A stretch of DNA of 64,000 nucleotides from the NCBI RefSeq assembly GCF_000764305.2, contig NW_025937381.1:1-64000 (forward strand), written 5' to 3'. The position numbers and the translations under genes are program-made. Of the stretch, positions 55,770-64,000 are shown piece after piece. Positions within the stretch are counted from its first letter, which is position 1. The number at the start of each line of letters is the position of its first letter. The notes below the pieces were generated by a model. It was not told the DNA's origin, searched no databases, and saw nothing but the letters and a program-made list of their open reading frames with translations. This DNA is from Hyalella azteca. Taxonomy: Eukaryota > Arthropoda > Malacostraca > Amphipoda > Hyalellidae.

Positions 55770-56469
55770 GGCAGAGTCAGAAAGAAAGTGAAGATATCTT
55801 CAGCGCCGTAGGCGATATGCAAGTCACCTTCTTTGCTAAAATTATTTTTGGTGAAGGAACGGACAAAAAATAAAGGAATTGAAGAATTGACAATGCACAG
55901 ACACGACTGGAATACATCAATATTGTTGAATCAAAGAGCAAATGATGTTGAATCAAAGAGCAAATGAAAGAATGAATGGTAAGGGACGAGAACGAAAATA
56001 AATTTATTAAGAATTAATTTCATTAACCATGAAAGTGAAAAAGAACGATGAAGCTGCTGTAAATATTAACCATCTCGAATCATCGTTGAAAATAAAAGTG
56101 ATCTAACAAGTATAAAATGTGGCGGAAGGAAGAATAAATTTACCAATCACAAATAATCCTTTAAGGCCATTCCTATGATACATAAGTTTGAAGAAATACG
56201 TGATGGACGAATATTATTGTGTTTCTGTTAGAAAAATCCAAACATGAAATGAGAAAAGCAAATGGAGGCATACAAATTTTCTCTACTGATACAGATTGCG
56301 GCCACACAATTTCATTTTTTCAGGATAGCATTGGATCAGAAAAGTAAGGTTATGTTTCCCGACTCTATGCTATGGTGTGATCGTCCAATTCAAATTTACC
56401 GTGTTGCATAAAATCACATGAAACGTTTTTCCCGTGTATAATATTGTGAATATTAATCCTAGGCAGATC
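55770..56469. other. No gene recognised
   Basis: AT-rich. A short duplication of TGTTGAATCAAAGAGCAAAT lies at 55924-55967. Confidence 0.4.
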
Positions 56470-56980
56470 CTACAACTCATCCGAATGAATCGTCAGCAAA
56501 GGAAGCGGAACAACGTATTTGATTTCAGCTCCGACTTCCGTTATTCTGCTTAAGTAAGACGTCAGCAGTCCTATATTAACACGAACAAATGAGTATTCAA
56601 TATGGGGCTGTGCATCCGTGGAGTTTATTGATGGAATTGATAATATCCAAGCTTTAATCAAAGGCAGCGTCTGGCAGGCATCCATCAATAACGCTCATGT
56701 CGCACGCCTAGACAACGGCCAAACACTGCCTAGTTGTGAACTGATCTAGCTCGCAGTAAACTGATTTATTTGTAAACTGAATATTAACTGAACATAAATA
56801 AAAGATAAGCGCTTCATATTGAATTCTCGCTGTCTGAAGCCGGCAGCAGAAATTTGAAATTTTCCGAGTATCTGATGGAATTTCCAAGTGAAACTCAGGC
56901 CATGGATTGGAAGAGAAAATGTTTAAGCTTTCAAAGAGAGCGGCAAATACTCTAATGTTAGGTGAACAATTCATTCGCAC
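56470..56980 (-). CDS. Two adjacent open frames, uncertain
   Basis: On the minus strand a 90-codon frame (56980-56708; starts MRMNCSPNIRVFAALFESLN, includes FSSNPWPEFHLEIPSDTRKI) is followed 19 bases later by a 72-codon frame (56688-56470; includes DACQTLPLIKAWILSIPSIN and LTSYLSRITEVGAEIKYVV). They are in different frames. Codon use is partly protein-like, but no splice sites or family motifs were seen. Confidence 0.25.
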
Positions 56981-57193
56981 TATTACAGATGAGTATTATT
57001 CATTAATTCATCCAAAGACGAAATCAAAATGATAAAATATATCAGCAAATATTTGAGTTAAATTCATTATAATGTTAGTCCAAGATATTCCATCCCAATA
57101 AAAAAAAGCAATGCTAAGCACCGTACTATGTAATCCAGAACCTAATTATTTCCCTGTGCGTAATTTCCTCCCGCAATTCGTCTGCCATCGCAG
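56981..57193. other. No gene recognised
   Basis: AT-rich spacer leading to the acceptor-like CGTCTGCCATCGCAG at 57193. Confidence 0.4.
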
Positions 57194-57233
57194 GCCGCGT
57201 CAATTTGTTCACCTCTGGCAATTTATCCAAGTC
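57194..57233 (+). CDS. Possible 40-base exon before a donor-bearing array
   Basis: Acceptor-like CGTCTGCCATCGCAG (AG at 57192-57193) and CCAAGTC|GTAAGTTGAGG bound 40 bases; one frame reads RVNLFTSGNLSK. The 37-bp array repeats the exon end plus GTAAGT. Too short to stand alone. Confidence 0.2.
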
Positions 57234-57400
57234 GTAAGTTGAGGTCACCTCTGGCAATTTTTCCAAGTCGTAAGTGGAGGTCACCTCTGGCAATTTATCC
57301 AAGTCGTAAGTTGTCGTAAGTGGAGGTCACCTCTGGCAATTTATCCAAGTCGTAGTGGAGGTCACCTCTGGCAATTTATCCAAGTCGTAAGTGGAGGTCG
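57209..57400. repeat. 37-bp minisatellite, about 5 copies, with plus-strand GTAAGT
   Basis: CACCTCTGGCAATTTATCCA plus AGTCGTAAGTGGAGGT; one copy has an extra 11-bp duplication and one has lost an A (GTCGTAGTGG). Confidence 0.9.
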
Positions 57401-58490
57401 GGACCGTGACTTGGGCTCGGCCGGGCAGGAATTTGGCTAACTTCCACAGGAAAAGCTTACGACTTCAGGTTAGTCTGTCAGGCGTCCGTCTGATGAATAA
57501 AGTTCCCTCACCAGGCAGAGTTGAGGATTCCAGAGATGAATAAGCGTCGTATCACTTTATTTCTCCTCATTTCGAGTAATAGCATCAAAAATTAAGGTAT
57601 TTAAGTTCAATTCTAATTGCAAACAAATTTTAATTTATTTACACCGAGTCAAGCTGAATTGTCTTTACACCCATTGAAATAATTTTTTTGATTTGAATTA
57701 TTCTCACTAGGCTTTTAGAGCATTTATCTGCAGCAGTTAGGTCACTGCTAAAGTATCATGAAAAAATTGGGTTTCTATATCAGCCAGCATATTTGCATTA
57801 TATTCGCTTTCGAATTACTCATCTCACCCACAAATTACCAGGCTTTACTTTAACTCATTATAGATCGGCCGGCCGTTCAGTTCGTTGCAAGGTAAATTAC
57901 AAGTCAAGGCTCGCTAATGGCCTTACATCCGGGACCTGATCGCTCACTATTGGTCAAGATGGCACGTCTTGCCAAATTTAGGGACCAGACGTGGCGCCGA
58001 TGACGCCGACATGAGCCATTATTTGAGTGGCTGTAGGCATGCATGGAGCTAATGCAGGTGTAGTCTTTCTCTGCCTGAACTTTTGTGTTGGCTTCAAGGT
58101 TTCTGTTACAGAAATTACCGCGTCTCACTGTATTACATGTTTATGTTTATTATAGGGATTAGCGCAAAATAGAGATGAGTGAATTTTAGAATCACGGTAT
58201 TTATGAAGAAAATTAAATTGAAACGAACTATAATGTCATAGTTCGAGATCGAAAATTTATACTCTTTTATTTTGCAGACGATGTATATCCTTAATGTATA
58301 TAATTTTATTATCCTCAATTATTTTGATATATTGAACGATCTTTTGAAGTCAAGACAGACATTAATTGGCATTAACTATATTATAATAGTTAATTAATTT
58401 ACTGCAATAGTAGGAAGTTAGACAAGAAATAAGAACGCAGCTACACTTGATATACATGGTGGCATAACTAGTGGTGAGCGAGAACCTGAG
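57401..58490. other. Spacer with an unresolved coding-like island at 57904-58128
   Basis: On the minus strand CGCGGTAATTTCTGTAACAG is a good acceptor at about 58106. Two frames after it look protein-like: TLKPTQKFRQRKTTPALAPC (stops after about 44 codons) and NLEANTKVQAEKDYTCISSM (open to 57904). No donor or family was identified. The rest of the stretch is AT-rich without features. Confidence 0.3.
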
Positions 58491-58783
58491 GTTAGGTCAG
58501 GTTAGGTCAGGTTAGGTCAAGTTAGGTCAGGTTAGGTTAGGTTAGGTTAGGTCAGGTTAGGTCAGGTTAGGTCAAGTTAGATCAGGTTAGGTCAGGTTAG
58601 GTCAAGTTAGATTAGATTAGGTTAGGTTAGGCTAGGTTAGGTCAGGTTAGGTCAGGTTAGGTCAGGTTAGGTCAGTTTAGGTCAGGCTAGGTCAGGTTAG
58701 GTCAGGTTAGGTCAGGTTAGGTGAGGCTAGGTCAGGTTAGGTTAGGTTAGGTCACGTTAGGTCAAGTTAGATCAGGTTAGGTT
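58491..58783. repeat. 10-bp array of GGTTAGGTCA: TTAGG-type sequence and AGGTCA half-sites
   Basis: About 29 units of GGTTAGGTCA with GGTTAGGTTA variants. Every unit contains TTAGG or a one-base variant, the arthropod telomere repeat. About 20 units contain AGGTCA, spaced so that AGGTCA-GGTT-AGGTCA is a direct repeat with a 4-base spacer, the DR4 arrangement bound by some nuclear-receptor dimers. Sequence drift shows it is internal and old, not a working chromosome end. Confidence 0.95.
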
Positions 58784-59179
58784 TGTAAGCGGCGTGACCA
58801 GGTCAGGCTCAGTGTTGCCCGGGAGTTTGTCTTGATGTCGCATGCACATCCTCAGGGATGAGAGTCCCCGGGGGCGGATATGGTAACGGGAAGTGTTGGA
58901 CGATAATTTTATGCGCGATTAAATATATATTATTTTTGTGTTTATATTAACTTTCGTGATGTTGACGCGAGCGTAGAGGTAAACACTATCATTAAAAGAA
59001 ATAAATCCTTGGTGATAATCTCCAGAAGAGAACGGACCATAAAACCTTATGTTCAAGATCTTAAATTGCAGACCGTCATTTTTGTTCAGCGATTCACATA
59101 TGAACATAGAGGCAATCACTTCCATTCCTCCTCCTCTGCCAGTGTTCATGAGGCCAATCTTACTGCTAGCCTTACTCAC

Positions 59180-59235
59180 GTCTTCGCCAATAGAGACAAA
59201 CCCCTGCTTATGGCTGCTATGGCGATTAATCTCAT
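59180..59235 (-). CDS. Candidate first coding exon, short signal-peptide-like
   Basis: The minus-strand ATG at 59235 (A at -3, GAACAATGAG) opens 18 codons plus two bases: MRLIAIAAISRGLSLLAK, ending GAAGAC|GTGAGTAAG. The hydrophobic core is short and the donor strong. The overlapping plus-strand frame (59009-59341) is longer but featureless. Length alone is weak evidence. Confidence 0.3.
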
Positions 59236-59365
59236 TGTTCTATCATTTCCCCGCCGCCCCGCAAGCCCCAACATCAAAACAAAGCTAAGAATGGACAGTC
59301 ACAGCTCGGTCAGCCGTAAGCCCTCGCCAGCGCCTCGTTAATGTCGAGGAGCCCGCACGTGTAGG

Positions 59366-59625
59366 AGCTTTTGACTTGCCCTAAAAGGCTTAAAAAGGCC
59401 TGGGAAATAGTGTGTTGCGATCTAATAGCGTTGACAGACGCAATAAAGCTTTTGACTTGCCCTAAAAGGCTTAAAAAGGCCTGGAAAATATTGTGTTGCG
59501 ATCTAATAGCGTTAACAGACGCAATAAAGCTGACGCAATAAAGCTTTTGACTTGCCCTAAAAGGCTTAAAAAGGCCTGGAAAATATTGTGTTGCGATCTA
59601 ATAGCGTTAACAGACGCAATAAAGC
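59366..59625. repeat. 80-94-bp tandem repeat, 3 copies
   Basis: CTTTTGACTTGCCCTAAAAG begins near 59368, 59448 and 59542. Units run through AAAAAGGCCTGG and GATCTAATAGCGTT to CAGACGCAATAAAGC. The second contains an extra TGACGCAATAAAGC. No splice-like motif. Confidence 0.9.
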
Positions 59626-60301
59626 TCGTCATGACACAACTAAAGGGATTACCGTGCTTTTCTGCAGGCTCGATGTCACGCTATATACATACGAGCAGGA
59701 TTATTTAAAAGCTGTGGAAGAATCAAAGTCTTTGGTATCACAAAAATTATAATTAAGGAGTTCACTTTGTGATGCTATTCTCTGATACGTGAGACGAAGC
59801 CTCGGAGGATGTAAGAGTTATCTCGGACTTCTACTTCTATTAAATAATATATTATATCGTTCAAACATGAATCATCAATCGACAATATTTCTCTCTATGT
59901 CATAAATACCAAACGCATAAAAACAATAAACTATATATGTAACCTCTATTTATGTGCATCCATTAATTGAATCACCAATTGAATGAAAGGTTAGTTGCAT
60001 TTGATATTAATATATATTTATCTCTTAAGGGTCGTTTGCGTGAAGTTATGTCGCTGTTGATTTGTTAATGATATTTGAGTTGGTTTGATTTGACAGCTAT
60101 AGTGGAATCTGGTAGGTTCAGTTGAAATAGGTTTGAAGCAGCATTGCCATACATTTGAAAACCTATTAATTTGTTTTCAGTAATGAGTAGGTTTGAACCA
60201 AACCAAAAAATCATGTGATTCTGAAAACTTCATGTCATTCTGAAGTCTGAAATAAGAAGGCTCAAGATGAGTTAATCTGAAGAAAAATGATGATATAGAC
60301 G
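59626..60301. other. No gene recognised
   Basis: AT-rich spacer. Confidence 0.4.
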
Positions 60302-60645
60302 CACTGTTACTCTATAGACAGTTAATAAATATAAGAGGAGTATTGGGCCTGCCTCACCGACACTGATACTCTATAGACAGTTAATAAATATAAGAGGAGT
60401 ATTGGGCCTGCCTCACCGACACTGATACTCTATAGACAGTTAATAAATATAAGAGGAGTATTGGGCCTGCCTCACCGACACTGATACTCTATATAGACAG
60501 TTAATAAATATAAGAGGAGTATTGGGCCTGCCTCACCGACACTGATACTCTATAGCCAGTTAATAAATATAAGAGGAGTATTGGGCCTGCCTCACCGACC
60601 CTGATACTATATAGACAGTTAATAAATATAAGAGGAGTATTGGGT
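60302..60645. repeat. 59-bp minisatellite, about 5.8 copies, with minus-strand GTGAGG donors
   Basis: Units CACTGATACTCTATAGACAG...GGGCCTGCCTCACCGA. Five copies carry, on the minus strand, G(T/G)CG|GTGAGGCAGG. The right-most unit is the 3' part of the exon at 60754-60596, which supplies CCCAATACTCCTC and the sequence through GTATCAGGGTCG. Confidence 0.95.
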
Positions 60646-60754
60646 TCTGCTCCATCCATTGAGCCAAGACGACAGCTTCTATCCGCGCGGCGCGAGCTCG
60701 GCAGCCGCGGTATTGGAGATTGGAAAGTCGATGAGAGTCAAATATTTCTACCAT
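60596..60754 (-). CDS. Candidate first coding exon with a transmembrane helix, origin of the 59-bp repeat
   Basis: The minus-strand ATG at 60754 (G at -3) opens 53 codons to GGGTCG|GTGAGGCAGG, a consensus donor, phase 0. The peptide starts MVEIFDSHRLSNLQYRGCRA, continues RAARIEAVVLAQWMEQ and ends NPILLLYLLTVYIVSGS, a clear hydrophobic helix. The last 48 or so exon bases plus the donor and about 10 intron bases form the 59-bp unit repeated downstream. A competing plus-strand frame (60659-60925, DSFYPRGASSAAAVLEIGKS, later ALTFMNELPAVRDFCAST) overlaps it, so strand is not proven. Confidence 0.4.
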
Positions 60755-63700
60755 ACCTCCTTCTCAAACTATGAAGAGGGTGAACGTTACTATGATGAAT
60801 GCATAACGTGCAGTGCACTTACATTTATGAATGAACTTCCCGCTGTGAGAGATTTTTGCGCATCTACGTCACTTGGATATAATGTATTCAATATGGTAAA
60901 TCGATCTGGAGCTTTTGATGGATAAGAACAAAATCGAAAAAATATTTGTATTAAAAAATTACCCGAGGCTAGATTCTTCGAATTCTCAACATAACTTATT
61001 AAGAAATTACCCATCAATCATTGTTATTAATTGCTTCACAGACTAACCAAGAAAGTTAATTTACAGATTTGTAGGCTTTCAAAAACATTCGGACATTGGT
61101 TGGGGGAGTGGGAGTAAAAACTAGATTATTTGTCCGGTATTGCTTCGGCATCAAAGAATTAAACTGAATTCGTGCAAGCGCTGTCGAGCGAAATTTATTA
61201 AGATTCGTCGGTATAGAGGGGAATTTATAAAGATTCTCGTGGAAATTCAGGTACGACTTATTGATGAGATCGACAATAGTACGTTGCGATACGTGCGGCG
61301 TTGGTGGTAAACAATATCGAAGAAATTGGTTAACGTAAGAGCTTAATGAACGTTGTATGCGTTTAGTTTTAATGCCGTTAATTATTAGTAATATTAAAAC
61401 AACCATTGTTATTGGGTGCAAATATGTAAATGCAAATAGTTTATATGAAAACATTTACTATGTCAATATAGTAAGTGCAGTCAGCAATTCGCTAAGTCTT
61501 TTTTCGTACGTTTTATCTTTATATATTTATTTTTCGTAGTTTTTCAGTTATAATGATTATAGGGTAATTTATTGATTTAATATTTGCACTACATTTTAAA
61601 GTAGCTGGATTTAGCCGCACCAAATGCGTAAACATTATAAACAGTTATCAAATTTCATAATAAGAAATTTGCATTCAAAATTCAGCTTCTTACATGTAAA
61701 GCTAAGAATTTATGATAACACTTACTGATTCAGTTGAACAGTTCAACATTCCTTCAACTTTCTGATGAAAAATTCGACAGTCATGGTTTGAATTTTGTTT
61801 CAATGAATATGTTAGCCAAATATTTTGAAAGATAGCACGACGTTTCGCACTTTGTCAGGTGAAATAAATTTTAGAAATGGCCGTCAAATAACTACTGAAA
61901 ATAAGTATATTATGGAAAATAGTAACGGCAGTATCGCAATTCTTTTATGATAAACATGTTTTCGATGGAATTTTGATCCTCTCTCGCAGAGTGCTAATTG
62001 CAAATGTGAGTGTGAAGCGAACTTTAATATTATGTACTTGGTATGGAACTTGTAATCTAAATATATTATTATCTTATCAAAGGTTATCTTATTTATTACA
62101 TTTGTGTCTTGGGTTTTCCGCTCACATTAAAATATCTGGTGGGATCCAAACCTCTACCAGGTACCACTTGTCTACAACCAAAAAGAAATAAAAATGCTGC
62201 GTAACTTTTCTAATCAAATGCAAATAGCAAAGTCGCGAATTTAATTTAAAGTGACGAGGTCGGCAGATGCTGGCGAAGTTCTCTGATTGGTTCCGTAAAC
62301 ATTTGCTTATTTCATTTGCACAAAAATAAAAAATAATTATCACAGTTGAGCAAAAAAAATTAAGAGCGCTATGATTCCCTTCCCAGCAACAAAAGAATAA
62401 ACATAAAAAATTAGTTGGATATAATTTGAATTTCTTTCTTATTTGAATATCTCAAGTGAGAAAAAAAATAAAATTAGTTCAACAACTTAATTATTTATCC
62501 GACACGCACTCGCAGTGACATAAACGCCAGAGATCGATCCCCTGCTTCAGTCTGACAAAAACACGGATTATTTTGGACGAAGAATTATAAAGTTTAAGTG
62601 AAGTGCGAGGGTTAGAGGGAATCGATGAAAAGTATGGCGCTACTTCTACCCTCGGAGCAGAGACAGATTGAAGTGACGTTCTCTACAGTTTACTTCCATT
62701 GGATCCTGCTTATTGGTGCGATGTTTACTGCTTTAAATTAGCAGTGGCATGTGGTCGGTGATTGAATCTGCGAGGAGTTAAGAGTATTATTGGTGTGGAA
62801 TCCGAATAGCATATGAAATTGCCGAGCTCCTCACAGGTTTTTAATAACAAACATGTTCACGGTGTGTATTATAGAGTTAGTTCGTACTATAAGTTTTTAA
62901 ATTGAACCAGAAACACTTAGAATATTTCTTAACCGAATTACGAGAATATATGTTTACCTGCTAAAGGTGTAATATTATACGAATATTTCTGATCAGTCAA
63001 CTTCTTTTGCTTCACTGATGTTTTCAGTGTTCATTTAGATTCGTACTTTGAAATTTCAGCCGCAATATTCAGTATCTCAGTATATGAAAATAAAAAAAAA
63101 ATATTTGCGTTGTTTAAAAAACATAAATCTGGTATTACACTTTATTTGAACTAATTTCCAGATGGCAGATGATCAGAACGAATACCGCTTGCATTCAGCG
63201 TCTTACGATTTGTACGTTCTAAAGACTTGTTCTCTATACGGAAATACTCCGTTTAGAGCACGTAAATATGGTCTGCGGTCTCATGGAATTTACTCAACAC
63301 TTCAATAATTTTACAACATGGCACTCTGCACAGAATGCATAACAACATTAAACGCTCACCACCTCATATTAAATGCCCCTCGTAAATAGTTTGCAGTTTA
63401 AGAGCGTTCTTTTGTTATTTAAGAGCGTTCTTTTTTGTTTGCGTTCTTTGCAGTTCTTTTACTTTCACCCTCTTCAGTCTTTAATTGTCATGGCTCGGTG
63501 TTGTATTGTTTAACTTTATAGCTCAGGCTCTCTCAATTCATTAGTAAGATAGCATCATGAGCTAAGTCAGCAGAGTTTATAACTTTTACCGGCTGTCCTC
63601 TTCAGTGGAAGTTCGACCAAACTTAACTCGGTTAATTAGTCAGCAACTTATATAACTCGCGACACAATCCCGAGGCTCTTCAGTAGAACGGTGTGTTGTC

Positions 63701-64000
63701 CGGGATACATAAAGCGTAAAGTCTTCAGTTAGATGTCGCAGCGTTTCTCCGAAACCTTTTTGTCTTCCAGAGTTTAACTAAAATGGAAAAACAGAGAAAG
63801 CGATAACCTAATTCACCATATAAACATTGAAAATGTTTCGGAGACCGCCTCCATCATCAGTTAATTAGCTTCCATATTACACGTATACTGAATAGAATAG
63901 CCAAATTTAGAAGGAAATAAATTAGAACCTAAAGGCATAAGTAGCAAGTGGTAAAAACCTAAACCTAAAACATTTCGAACGAAATAGCAGCGTGAACATG
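60755..64000. other. No confident gene
   Basis: AT-rich to the end of the window. Open frames at 60790-61017 (-), 61056-61454 (-, 132 codons, basic, starts at a TTG-type codon or downstream ATGs) and 61973-62191 (+) lack motifs and splice support. A small AAGAGCGTTCTTTT duplication lies at 63400-63435. Confidence 0.35.

Noticed and set aside
58491..58783. Chromosome end
   Set aside because: Unique-looking DNA continues for 5 kb beyond it and the units are mutated; at most interstitial telomere-like sequence.
61056..61454. 132-codon minus-strand ORF
   Set aside because: AT-driven composition, no ATG at the start of the frame, no motif or splice context; size within chance for this base composition.
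1..64000. tRNA, rRNA or snRNA genes
   Set aside because: I looked for B-box-like GTTCGA and paired stems on both strands and found no cloverleaf-compatible region; nothing resembling rRNA was seen.

Overview
The window looks like arthropod nuclear DNA, possibly crustacean. It is AT-rich, has few and short coding segments, and is packed with minisatellites. It holds short inverted-repeat transposon families, a decayed mariner/IS630-type transposase of a kind common in arthropods, and a degenerate array built on the arthropod telomere motif TTAGG. The species cannot be fixed from sequence alone. There is one ambiguous base (N at 2717). Two perfect 38-bp Nextera mosaic-end junctions (26998-27035 and 48679-48716) are sequencing-library adapter left in a short-read assembly, so contiguity across those points is not safe.

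No complete gene was recognised. What can be supported is a set of short exon-like segments, mostly on the minus strand. Each has an open frame, protein-like codon use and plausible splice sites. The best are the ATG exons at 10908-10812(-), 34343-34436(+), 53461-53215(-) and 60754-60596(-), and the internal exons at 13465-13570(+), 19777-19624(-), 40690-40577(-), 45527-45455(-), 49156-48929(-) and 55265-55137(-). Four minus-strand candidates (60754-60596, 55265-55137, 49156-48929, 40690-40577) all join in phase 0. None matches a family I can name, and many have competing open frames on the opposite strand.

Layout: 1-9.1 kb carries three copies of a short inverted-repeat element, a mariner remnant, a hairpin repeat and an 888-bp TTAA-flanked element with an internal fold-back. 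9.1-20 kb has exon candidates and a hAT-like terminus. 20-31 kb has a possible LTR, a BEL/Pao-like fragment and many minisatellites. 31-48 kb is mostly unrecognised DNA with arrays. 48-64 kb has the densest arrays and the TTAGG-type array.

The main observation is that many minisatellites begin at a 5' splice-site-like GT directly after an exon-like open frame. Their repeat unit carries the exon end plus the donor, so the donor itself is tandemly multiplied (for example 10490-10828, 22727-22932, 34432-34651, 45299-45456, 48717-48940, 60302-60645). At least one other array (55300-55759) instead repeats a 3' splice-site-like motif just upstream of an acceptor. This recurring exon-edge placement is the most unusual signal here and can be tested with RNA-seq.
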